Source: a virus
Virus record (IMG/VR): IMGVR_UViG_3300046512_000061
Coordinates: 1 to 46,409 of that record
DNA: 46,409 bases
Direction: 5' to 3' (one strand)
This document shows, one piece after another, positions 40,007-46,393 of this stretch (position 1 is the first letter of the stretch; every line of letters starts with the position of its first letter). The notes beneath the pieces were generated by a model. It worked only from the letters and a program-made list of their open reading frames with translations, was not told where the DNA came from and did not search any database. Position numbers and translations under genes: made by a program.

Positions 40007-40364
40007 CCTTGAGCGATCTTACCCAACGTCCAAGGGAGTCGTGCGCACGATCGTGGTCTATCTGTTCGACTGCACGACTGTTCAACCCTGTCGGCCTAGC
40101 GTTAAGCGCCTGTGGTGCGATCTGAGCATCGCTAACCTCAGGTGGCTGTCCCTGTGCTACCAAAGCCTCTAGCGCCACGCATACGCGCTCTAGCAAAGCT
40201 TGGCTGCCTGTTTGCAGCTCTACTTCGAACCCGCTGCCCAGAACCATAGGTTCAGCGCCCAGTGCTTCCGCTGTCGGCGTGATCAGGTCCGTCAGGCTTT
40301 CGATCTGCGCTTTGCTCAGGTGTTGCGGGGTTTTTAGAACTAACAAGCATTTGGAATCGTTCAT
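39987..40364 (-). CDS. Hypothetical protein (125 aa)
   Basis: AAGGATT precedes the ATG. The N-terminal half (LLVLKTPQHLSKAQIESLTDL) is alpha/beta; the C-terminus is polar and basic (ARPTGLNSRAVEQIDHDR). It lies between the TGGAG-box block and the HNH gene. No family recognised. Confidence 0.65.
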   Translation of the reverse strand: MNDSKCLLVLKTPQHLSKAQIESLTDLITPTAEALGAEPMVLGSGFEVELQTGSQALLERVCVALEALVAQGQPPEVSDAQIAPQALNARPTGLNSRAVEQIDHDRAHDSLGRWVRSLKDDQSGG

Positions 40365-40367
40365 TGG

Positions 40368-40439
40368 CTAAATCCTTAATTCGTTTGAGTTTGGCTCGTC
40401 GCCGAGCGCATCCGGTACATGCCATGTGTTGGGCTCCAT
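40368..40439 (-). CDS. Possible 23-aa peptide
   Basis: MEPNTWHVPDALGDEPNSN then ELRI, ending just before the ribosome site of the next gene. Codon use and acidity look protein-like, but no clear ribosome site precedes it. Listed as a weak candidate. Confidence 0.25.
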   Translation of the reverse strand: MEPNTWHVPDALGDEPNSNELRI

Positions 40440-40489
40440 CTGATGAGTGATCAGGTTAGCCCATTACGCCACCCGAGAACATCGACCAG

Positions 40490-40615
40490 CTATCGGCGAA
40501 ACGTCCAGGGGGTCGTGATCTGCATTACGCGCAATTCCTGCGGGTTTATGTAATCTGCATTTATTGCGTGTTCGTTTTGCTCCATTTGTTTCTCTTTCTG
40601 AATCTGCTGTTCCAT
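40490..40615 (-). CDS. Small hypothetical protein (41 aa)
   Basis: The ATG at 40615 follows GGAG with about 13 bases. The sequence begins MEQQIQKEKQMEQNEHAINA and ends QITTPWTFRR, polar and helical. It lies within the repeat-rich block upstream of the HNH operon. Coding is plausible from its composition. Confidence 0.4.
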   Translation of the reverse strand: MEQQIQKEKQMEQNEHAINADYINPQELRVMQITTPWTFRR

Positions 40616-40730
40616 GCGGATCTCTTTGCTCCATTACTCCACCCCTAAAGGGTGGTGGAGTGGAGTGGAGCAGAAAAGAGACTGATCAACTACTCCATTT
40701 ACTCCATTGGAGCAGTTTGGAGCATGGAGC
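40579..40730. repeat. Array of TGGAG/CTCCA boxes; candidate replication origin or operator array
   Basis: About eleven copies of TGGAG or its complement lie within 152 bases. CTCCA-type copies are at 40580, 40629, 40637, 40693 and 40702. TGGAG-type copies are at 40656, 40661, 40666, 40708, 40718 and 40725, the last three as TGGAGC. CCACCC/GGGTGG near 40640-40656 also forms a hairpin. The block directly follows the primase-helicase gene, so iterons of an origin or repressor sites are reasonable ideas. Confidence 0.55.
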
Positions 40731-40747
40731 ATATAGATCTGCAATTC

Positions 40748-42718
40748 TTACGCATTGTCGTTTTCCGGCAATTTCACCATGCCATCCTCGACGAACAGGT
40801 AGTTTTTTGCGGATAAGCTATCAATACACCTGGACACATCGCGCTTGCGATTGTCCCTTTTCCCGCCAATCGGCGGTGCCAATTGCGCTGCGGCGGCCTC
40901 AATAAGCTCGGGTAAAGCCATCTTTTGGTCAGTTCCGAGGCCGAAAACCTCGTTCAAAACCATCAGAATTTGACGCTCTTTAGGGCCGACTGTGGTGCCC
41001 TTCTCCTTGGTCGCCCGGCCGGTGTTGGTGTACTCAACGATGCAGCTAGTAATGTCGTCGCCGTCCTCATCCTCTCCAAGAATTACTGTATGCAGCTTAA
41101 AGCCGATGTTGGCGCCGTCCTGCCCATCCTTTAGCTTGGTCACAGAGATAGACCGCAGTTCGTCCGAGCGCAGCACCTCAAGCTCTACATCAGCGGCAGC
41201 ACGAAGGCCGGACCAGCCTCGGGCGCCCTTGGAAGCGTCTTTGCCGCTGTGGTGGACGAGAAGCACCATGGCGCCAGTGTGACGATGAATGCGTTTGCAC
41301 TCGGCTAGGGCCTTACCCACGTCCTCGCCGCTGTTCTCGTTCGCGCCAGGCATCACCTGGGCGAAGGTGTCCATCACGATCAGGTCGTAGGGCTCTTGCT
41401 TCTTTATGTCCTTTATAAGGTCGGTGATTTGCGCCGGCTCTAGAAGGTTCGGCGTTAGGTCGCTGATCACGTCCATGTCGACGTCGGAAGGCTTTATGCC
41501 CTGCTGATGGCAGTAGGCCTTGATGCGGTTCACGAAGCCGGCTACGCCTTCGGCTACGACGTAAAGGACGCGACCCTTGGTAACGCGCTTGCCGTTCCAT
41601 TCGATGCCACGGCAGACAGCGGCGCACAGGTCGTAGGAGGCGAAGGTCTTACCAGAGCCCGATTCACCGAAAAGCACACCGAGGGTTGCTTTGGGCAAGA
41701 AGTCCTTGACGATCCATGAGACTGATCGAACCTGGCTGGCAAAGTCACTGTGCGAGCGGATGTTGAAGCGGCCTCCGACAGGCATCGGCAAAGCTTCAAA
41801 CTCGTCCGGGGACGCGACTTCCAAACCGGTTTCGCCGCCCGAATCGCGGATCATCAGCAGCACGGAGCCCATGGTCGTGTATTCAGCACTGGCGTTGCGG
41901 CCGAAGGAAACCCACCGCTCCATGCCGTAAGCGCTGGAGGTGTACTTGGGAGACCTGGACGACCATTCGTCCCATATGTCGAAGCCGTCGCCTTCCGTTT
42001 CATGGTGCACGGCCATGCCGACGTTGCGCCACTCGTCATACGTCAAATCATCAGGCAGCTTGTTCAGCAGTTCCGTGATCTGTTCTGGCGACATGCCGAA
42101 AGTAGGTTTGCCAGCACCAACGCATTCCGCACGGACGCGCTCCAGACGTTTGAACCGGGTAGCGCAGAAAGCCTTAACGGCATCCGATAGCGGCGCAACG
42201 GTGTTCTCGTCGCCTGTAAGCTCGGTCGTATCGGTCACGTCACCCGTGAAGGTCACGAAACCCTTACCGTGGAACGTTTCAAAGCCGAACGAGTTATCGG
42301 CCGGCGTACTGTCCTTGCTGTCGGGCGACTCGCCACGCATGAAGGCGCGCACACCAGTTCCTGACGGGCTTAGCTCGGCGTAGGTGCCGATCGTCAGTTG
42401 TTCGACCCGCGGATCAATAACGCCATTAGCGACGCAGTTGTCGAAGTCCAGCGCAGTAATGCCGAACTCGGGCATAAGAGCCAGGCCGACACCGGCGAAG
42501 TCATGCAGATCAGCGACGCGCTTGGCCTCTTCAAAGGTTACAAGAAGGGCGCGATCTTCGGGAGTGCCATGGGCGTGTTTGCGTACTGGTCCGGAAACGT
42601 AGTAGGGCATCTTCAGGGCTTTAGGCCGATCCGGGCGTCGCACCCATCGCCATACCAGCCACCCTTTCAGCTCCCGCAGTGCGGCAGGCGCCTGCAGGTG
42701 CTCGAATTTCTTAGCCAT
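40748..42718 (-). CDS. Bifunctional primase-helicase (656 aa)
   Basis: The ATG at 42718 is chosen for its GGGAG site; an upstream GTG is weaker. An N-terminal prim-pol type domain has GITALDFDNCV with D91 and D93 as candidate catalytic residues. A PriCT-2-like region follows (EWRNVGMAVHHET, then FDIWDEWSSRS). A C-terminal RecA-like ATPase has VLFGESGSGKT (Walker A, residues 351-358) and DLIVMDTFAQVM (Walker B). It would prime and unwind at the phage origin. Confidence 0.85.
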   Translation of the reverse strand: MAKKFEHLQAPAALRELKGWLVWRWVRRPDRPKALKMPYYVSGPVRKHAHGTPEDRALLVTFEEAKRVADLHDFAGVGLALMPEFGITALDFDNCVANGVIDPRVEQLTIGTYAELSPSGTGVRAFMRGESPDSKDSTPADNSFGFETFHGKGFVTFTGDVTDTTELTGDENTVAPLSDAVKAFCATRFKRLERVRAECVGAGKPTFGMSPEQITELLNKLPDDLTYDEWRNVGMAVHHETEGDGFDIWDEWSSRSPKYTSSAYGMERWVSFGRNASAEYTTMGSVLLMIRDSGGETGLEVASPDEFEALPMPVGGRFNIRSHSDFASQVRSVSWIVKDFLPKATLGVLFGESGSGKTFASYDLCAAVCRGIEWNGKRVTKGRVLYVVAEGVAGFVNRIKAYCHQQGIKPSDVDMDVISDLTPNLLEPAQITDLIKDIKKQEPYDLIVMDTFAQVMPGANENSGEDVGKALAECKRIHRHTGAMVLLVHHSGKDASKGARGWSGLRAAADVELEVLRSDELRSISVTKLKDGQDGANIGFKLHTVILGEDEDGDDITSCIVEYTNTGRATKEKGTTVGPKERQILMVLNEVFGLGTDQKMALPELIEAAAAQLAPPIGGKRDNRKRDVSRCIDSLSAKNYLFVEDGMVKLPENDNA

Positions 42719-42736
42719 CTTCGCGGCTCCCACAGC

Positions 42737-43258
42737 TTATACATCCGACGAAAAGTTAGGCTCTGCCAAAACGGATGCGTATTTCGGATTCATCAGTTCA
42801 GCCCGGGGAATGCCATACAGCGATTCGAACTCGGGGATGCGGTTCAGGGGTACATAACCCTGGTCGGCCCATTGCTGGACGGCCTGGGTAGAGACGCCAA
42901 CGCGTTTGGCGATGTCGGAGAAGCTGCCCTCGATCAGCAAAGCGCGGAGCAGGCCATTGTAGGAGCGCGCTGCGTACAAGGTGTTTAGGAGTTTGCCGGA
43001 AGCGTTCTTGGCCAGGGCTTCTTCGATCAGGGTAGTGAGGCGCGAGTCGTCGATCTCGCCCGCGGACAGGTTAGCGCCGAAAACCTTTTCGGCTTGCTCT
43101 AGGTTCTCAATACCGATCTTAGCCGCCTCGGTACGGATCGCCTGCTCAGCCTCTTTAGGATCGACCCCCTTGAAAGCCAGGCGCACGGCTGTATGCGCGA
43201 TAGCGCGAAGGATGCTGCTGTCACGGAATTTGGATTCTACTTTTCTGCGAGTTGCCAT
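42737..43258 (-). CDS. Cro/YdaS-like transcriptional regulator (173 aa)
   Basis: The C-terminal part has a helix-turn-helix SFSDIAKRVGVSTQAVQQWADQGYVPLNRIPEFE-type region (residues about 112-150), matching Cro/YdaS-type DNA-binding proteins. The N-terminal part is helical and may mediate oligomerisation. First gene of the minus arm, transcribed divergently from the plus early genes; the best candidate to bind the ACAAG-N6-CTTGT palindromes. Confidence 0.75.
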   Translation of the reverse strand: MATRRKVESKFRDSSILRAIAHTAVRLAFKGVDPKEAEQAIRTEAAKIGIENLEQAEKVFGANLSAGEIDDSRLTTLIEEALAKNASGKLLNTLYAARSYNGLLRALLIEGSFSDIAKRVGVSTQAVQQWADQGYVPLNRIPEFESLYGIPRAELMNPKYASVLAEPNFSSDV

Positions 43259-43291
43259 TTCATAACCTCAGTGGTGCGTAGGATGTTCCGC

Positions 43292-43320
43292 ATGATAAGG
43301 TTGATTAAGGTTTAAGACAA
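43292..43320 (-). promoter_or_regulatory. Divergent promoter of the minus arm
   Basis: On the minus strand TTGTCT (43315-43320), a 17-base spacer, then TATCAT (43292-43297), 34 bases before the regulator start codon. The spacer contains the direct repeat AACCTTAATCAACCTTA. A closely related sequence is found on the opposite strand at 29996-30024. Confidence 0.65.
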
Positions 43321-43344
43321 GCATTACCGTTCGTCAAATAGCAC

Positions 43345-43373
43345 TAGACAATACAAGTGACTGCTTGTAATCT
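43345..43373 (+). promoter_or_regulatory. Divergent promoter of the plus arm with perfect palindrome
   Basis: TAGACA at 43345-43350, a 17-base spacer, then TAATCT at 43368-43373. ACAAG-TGACTG-CTTGT at 43353-43368 is a perfect inverted repeat occupying the spacer. It is 41 bases upstream of the first plus gene. A regulator bound here would cover both promoter elements. Confidence 0.65.
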
Positions 43374-43413
43374 ACCTACATCGAAACGCAAAACACAACG
43401 GAGTGACACGACC

Positions 43414-43626
43414 ATGTACGAAGTCAACGGCACCAAGTTCACCGGCTACATGGCCGCAATCGAAGCGGCTAAAGCGATCGGCGCAGAGGTTTACGAAGTA
43501 CGCGAAGATGGCAGCAAAACCCGCCGTTGGGCTCCTGCCGCTGCGGTGTCCTCTAAAAAGATCCGCGTTTACAACGAACGCCAAGCGGCTTACGCAGCGC
43601 AAGAAGCTCAGAAGAAATCTCGCTAA
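43414..43626 (+). CDS. Small basic early protein (70 aa)
   Basis: The ATG at 43414 with CGGAG upstream is chosen over 43357. Helical and basic (GSKTRRWAPAAAVSSKKIR, then ERQAAYAAQEAQKKSR). First gene behind the divergent promoter, so likely immediate early. Function unknown. Confidence 0.7.
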   Translation: MYEVNGTKFTGYMAAIEAAKAIGAEVYEVREDGSKTRRWAPAAAVSSKKIRVYNERQAAYAAQEAQKKSR

Positions 43627-43633
43627 TAATTCC

Positions 43634-43651
43634 GCCCGGCGAAAGCCGGGC
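43634..43651 (+). other. Strong GNRA-loop hairpin between early genes
   Basis: GCCCGGC-GAAA-GCCGGGC, a perfect 7-bp stem with a GAAA loop. No T-run follows, so it is probably an mRNA-stability or processing element, not an intrinsic terminator. Confidence 0.55.
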
Positions 43652-43668
43652 AACTTGGAGCCCCACCC

Positions 43669-44046
43669 ATGAAACGCCTTTTAATCGCACTTACCCTTTC
43701 CGCAACCCTTTCCGGGTGCTCGACCATAATGAACGACCGTATGACCGACGTGCAGGTCACGTCCGAGCCAAGCGGTCAGCACTTCAGCATTACCGACGAA
43801 GATGGTCAGCCAGTCGCTACAGGCGTAACGCCGGCTCACGTCACCCTGGACGCTGCAGCGGGGTTCTTCGACGGGCAGACCTACCAGGTGGCATACGATC
43901 AAGGCCCGACCGTGGAACTCGACTCGCGCACCACTGGCTGGTACTGGGTCGGCTTCTGCATCACCGTAGTGTCGGGCCTGATCGTCGACCCGCTGACCGG
44001 CGATATGTTTTCGCTTCCTGATAACGTGAATGGGGTTTACCAATGA
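43669..44046 (+). CDS. Predicted lipoprotein with PEGA-like domain (125 aa)
   Basis: A signal peptide with lipobox LSGC (Cys17) followed by a PEGA-type beta unit (VQVTSEPSGQHFSITDEDG, then ATGVTPAHVTL). A hydrophobic segment near residues 88-106 (WYWVGFCITVVSGLIVDPL) follows. TTGGAG precedes the ATG. Early expression of an envelope lipoprotein would fit a superinfection-exclusion role, which is only an inference. Confidence 0.72.
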   Translation: MKRLLIALTLSATLSGCSTIMNDRMTDVQVTSEPSGQHFSITDEDGQPVATGVTPAHVTLDAAAGFFDGQTYQVAYDQGPTVELDSRTTGWYWVGFCITVVSGLIVDPLTGDMFSLPDNVNGVYQ

Positions 44047-44246
44047 AAATCCGTATCGAAGGCCGCACTGCGGAGGTACTGGCCGAATACTCGCCGTACC
44101 TGTCACTCGGGAAGGGGTACGAGGTTGAAGAGCACGATGGTCAGTTTGTGACGTTCAAAGGAGACCATGGCCGAGAGGTAGCAGAGTGGTTGCCTAGTGC
44201 TAATCACCTACCCGAAGGCGCGAAAAGGGTAGAGGTGACGGAATGA
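44043..44246 (+). CDS. Hypothetical protein (67 aa)
   Basis: Starts on the ATGA of the lipoprotein stop. Sequence of beta-strand type (IRIEGRTAEVLAEYSPYLSL) with an acidic surface. The stop overlaps the next start. Not recognised. Confidence 0.65.
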   Translation: MKIRIEGRTAEVLAEYSPYLSLGKGYEVEEHDGQFVTFKGDHGREVAEWLPSANHLPEGAKRVEVTE

Positions 44247-44494
44247 AGGAATTTCCATACAAAGCTTGGCGTATTACGCCGTCATTTTTCATCGAGGAAG
44301 TGACCCTCGTTTCTTCAACCCGCTACGGCTCACACGTTTCAGATAAGGGGAAATGGTACGCACCACTAAGCGACCTGTTTGACACCAAAGACGCCGCGAA
44401 GCATACCGCGTTGCTCCGTCTCGAAGAGCGCCGAGAAAGAGCACAGAAGACACTGGACGCCGTGCCTAGACTTTTAGCGAACCTAGAGAAATGA
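44243..44494 (+). CDS. Hypothetical protein (83 aa)
   Basis: Overlaps both neighbours as ATGA. The C-terminal half is helical and charged (LRLEERRERAQKTLDAVPRL). Not recognised. Confidence 0.65.
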   Translation: MKEFPYKAWRITPSFFIEEVTLVSSTRYGSHVSDKGKWYAPLSDLFDTKDAAKHTALLRLEERRERAQKTLDAVPRLLANLEK

Positions 44495-44649
44495 CCCTCC
44501 TATGCCCCAAGTGCGGTAACCCGGACGTGATACGCATGAGCAGCCTGCGCATTATTCATTGCCCGGATTGCCATACCGAATCACCCTGGCCGTTGAAGGA
44601 CGGCCAGAAGCCTTTGATCAATACGAACCGAGGAGATCGGAAGAAATGA
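44491..44649 (+). CDS. Zinc-ribbon protein (52 aa)
   Basis: CPKCGN near residue 5 and CPDCH near residue 24 form a classical four-Cys zinc ribbon, followed by a basic tail. The start overlaps the previous stop. Probably nucleic-acid binding or a zinc-dependent partner. Confidence 0.65.
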   Translation: MTLLCPKCGNPDVIRMSSLRIIHCPDCHTESPWPLKDGQKPLINTNRGDRKK

Positions 44650-44858
44650 TAAAAATCAACGAAAGAACCTACCTGGCCGCGCACGCCATCAAGTCAATCC
44701 GTCATGTAACGCCGACCGAAGATGACCTTCTCGATTACATTCTCGTCAGCACCTTTGACGGAGAGAACTATCAAGCTGAGCTGGAAACCTGGCAGAGCTT
44801 CGATCAAAAGCTATACGAATTGGTCGAAGCAGTTCGCGCGGATTCGGGCGTCTTGTGA
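44646..44858 (+). CDS. Hypothetical protein (70 aa)
   Basis: The ATG at 44646 overlaps the previous stop, with CGAGGAG upstream. Alpha/beta sequence (IKINERTYLAAHAIKSIRHV). Last gene before a promoter gap. Unrecognised. Confidence 0.6.
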   Translation: MIKINERTYLAAHAIKSIRHVTPTEDDLLDYILVSTFDGENYQAELETWQSFDQKLYELVEAVRADSGVL

Positions 44859-44880
44859 AACCCTAACCGTTCGTCGGACC

Positions 44881-44912
44881 TACAAGCAATCGCAAGTTTC
44901 GTGTTGTATAGT
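44881..44912 (+). promoter_or_regulatory. Promoter-like element with diverged palindrome
   Basis: A good -10 TATAGT at 44907-44912 follows GCAAG-TTTCGT-GTTGT (44892-44907), matching the shared palindrome at eight of ten positions. Another ACAAG lies at 44882. The -35 is poor, so an activator may be needed. Confidence 0.45.
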
Positions 44913-44945
44913 GGCGTCACACAGTAAACGAATAGGAGAAGGGTG

Positions 44946-45269
44946 ATGGAAATTAAGCGAGTGCAAACGGAGCGAGGCTTTAGCCTTATCCAATTCGAAG
45001 ATCGCTACGGCGCGATTTGCGATATCCAAGAAAGTAGCCTGGCTGAGGAAGCAGCTATCTGGTTCGGTCCACATGACGCCGATCCTCAAGTTATGCACGC
45101 CGACGCGGCAGCCTGCGGCGTATCGACTTCGCAGAATTACGGTTGGGTAAAGTACCCGATCCCGAAACAGGTTCTGTTAAACACCCGGATGCACTTAACG
45201 CAATCTCAGGTTGCCGAGCTTCTGCCACTGCTCCAGCACTTCGCTGAAACAGGAGAACTGCCGTTGTGA
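44946..45269 (+). CDS. Hypothetical protein (107 aa)
   Basis: AGGAGAAGGG precedes the ATG. Residues 1-35 form a beta unit (GFSLIQFEDRYGAICDIQESS), with a helical C-terminus (TQSQVAELLPLLQHFAETGEL). The stop overlaps the next GTG. I associate such proteins with phages but cannot name a function. Confidence 0.65.
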   Translation: MEIKRVQTERGFSLIQFEDRYGAICDIQESSLAEEAAIWFGPHDADPQVMHADAAACGVSTSQNYGWVKYPIPKQVLLNTRMHLTQSQVAELLPLLQHFAETGELPL

Positions 45270-45400
45270 ACCGCTTCAAACCCAATCAGACCGTCCGCAT
45301 TAACGACACGCAGAGCGCGTACCACAAGTGCCTGGCGCGTGTGGTGAAGGTCGGCCAGAAGAGCTACGACGTGGCCAGAAGAGCTACGACGTGGCCGTAG
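45266..45400 (+). pseudogene. Small gene truncated by a 20-bp tandem duplication
   Basis: The GTG overlaps the previous stop. The current frame stops at 45400 after 44 residues (ending VARRATTWP). A 20-base unit at 45353-45372 is repeated at 45373-45392. If one copy is removed the frame continues as DVAVGPTTTRVVPEQLLGVR and ends KP at a TGA overlapping the next GTG at 45453. The gene order therefore expects about 56 residues. Confidence 0.7.
45353..45392 (+). repeat. 20-bp tandem duplication
   Basis: Two exact copies of GGCCAGAAGAGCTACGACGT, followed by GGCC, which begins a third. Twenty is not a multiple of three, so the copy number sets the reading frame of the gene that contains it. Confidence 0.97.
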
Positions 45401-45452
45401 GGCCTACCACTACGCGCGTCGTCCCCGAACAACTGCTAGGAGTACGCAAGCC

Positions 45453-45812
45453 GTGAACGAACATGAAGCTGAAGTGTGCGACGACCTCGACGCCAGTATC
45501 TTCACCGGTGATTCATTCTATGATGAAGAAGCGTTGCGCGAACTGGAGCACTACCTAGCGCGCTGGACTCGTGAAGCCGCTCGTATCCGTAAAATGCTAT
45601 CCGATAGAAATGGGGCAGCCCCCTGGCTAAGTATTGATGAGGTTGTCCCACTGGATGGGGAGAAGGTTTTGTTTATAGACGGAGCCCGAGTGGTAGTCGG
45701 GACTTACATGACCTTACCTCATTCCTCTCATTTCCTCGACCACGAGGGTAATGATATCAAGGGTGTGACCGACCGGATGTCGCAACCTAAAGTCCCACGG
45801 ACTCAGCCATGA
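45453..45812 (+). CDS. DUF551-like protein (119 aa)
   Basis: GTG start overlapping the intended end of the previous gene, with AGGAG upstream. Residues about 58-85 (WLSIDEVVPLDGEKVLFIDG, then ARVVVGTY) match the DUF551 pattern found in small phage proteins. An acidic helical N-terminal extension is present. Function of the family unknown. Confidence 0.65.
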   Translation: MNEHEAEVCDDLDASIFTGDSFYDEEALRELEHYLARWTREAARIRKMLSDRNGAAPWLSIDEVVPLDGEKVLFIDGARVVVGTYMTLPHSSHFLDHEGNDIKGVTDRMSQPKVPRTQP

Positions 45813-46042
45813 TCACCCGCGCACAGGCTGAAGCGTTATTGACCCTGGCCGAGTCGCTGGAAGCGTGCGAGCGCTTAGGCGTAGAGATTCAGGTATCGGG
45901 TCGAGATTCAGGTATCGGGTCGAGATTACGTCTCCCTGATATTCGGGCAGTTTGGCGACTGTTTGGACCTTACCGATTTCTATCAGTTGACCGGCAAATG
46001 CGTTCGTCTATACGTCGATTCTCGTCTACCCACAAGGACTAA
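45809..46042 (+). pseudogene. Small gene frameshifted by a 19-bp tandem duplication
   Basis: The ATG overlaps the previous stop. In the present sequence the frame after residue about 30 turns into a serine/arginine-rich run (RQMRSSIRRFSSTHKD). Removing one copy of the 19-base unit gives VSGRDYVSLIFGQFGDCLDL followed by TDFYQLTGKCVRLYVDSRLP, which looks like a real protein. So the ancestral gene was longer and is disrupted here, or switches. Confidence 0.65.
45884..45921 (+). repeat. 19-bp tandem duplication
   Basis: Exact copies of GAGATTCAGGTATCGGGTC at 45884-45902 and 45903-45921, followed by a partial third copy (GAGATT). It shifts the reading frame of the containing gene. Confidence 0.97.
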
Positions 46043-46047
46043 CAGCC

Positions 46048-46131
46048 ATGAGCCACCCCGATCCTGATGAAATTCCGTTGATGATAATCACCGCGATTCT
46101 GTTGGTGGCTCTCATCTGTACACACCTGTGA
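46048..46131 (+). CDS. Small membrane peptide (27 aa)
   Basis: An acidic N-terminus (SHPDPDEI) is followed by a hydrophobic helix (PLMIITAILLVALICTHL). Such very small single-pass proteins are common in phage early regions. The ribosome site is weak. Confidence 0.4.
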   Translation: MSHPDPDEIPLMIITAILLVALICTHL

Positions 46132-46141
46132 GGGTATTGAC

Positions 46142-46393
46142 ATGCTCCTACCACCCACTACAGCACTCGCACCATGGCAGCCCGGGCTTTGGATCACGCA
46201 GACGGGTTACGCGCTAACACCGGCCGACGTAGCCGCCGGTACCAAACAAGGCTCTAAGCGTCGCGCCGACATGTACGACGCGATGAAAGAAACGACTCAG
46301 ATAATGGAAAAGGTGATGAGCAAATGCATATCGATTGGAGCAAGGCGCCGGAAGGGAGTACACATTTCCACCCTGCCAACTATGGGTACGTAG
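46142..46393 (+). CDS. Hypothetical protein crossing the circle junction (83 aa)
   Basis: GAGGG precedes the ATG. The protein continues through the 127-base repeat; on the circle it ends at position 111. The N-terminus is hydrophobic/proline-rich (LLPPTTALAPWQPGLWITQ); the middle is basic (KQGSKRRADMYDAM). Its last 70 bases overlap the gene at 42, so one of the two ends may be mis-called. Confidence 0.55.
   Translation: MLLPPTTALAPWQPGLWITQTGYALTPADVAAGTKQGSKRRADMYDAMKETTQIMEKVMSKCISIGARRRKGVHISTLPTMGT

Noticed and set aside
40634-40740. Possible 32-aa ORF (starting MLHAPNCSNG) in the TGGAG-box block
   Set aside because: No ribosome site, and its sequence simply follows the repeat boxes; better explained as non-coding.
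43634-43651. Intrinsic terminator after the first early gene
   Set aside because: The hairpin is strong but no T-run follows, and the downstream genes have no promoter that I can see, so read-through is expected.
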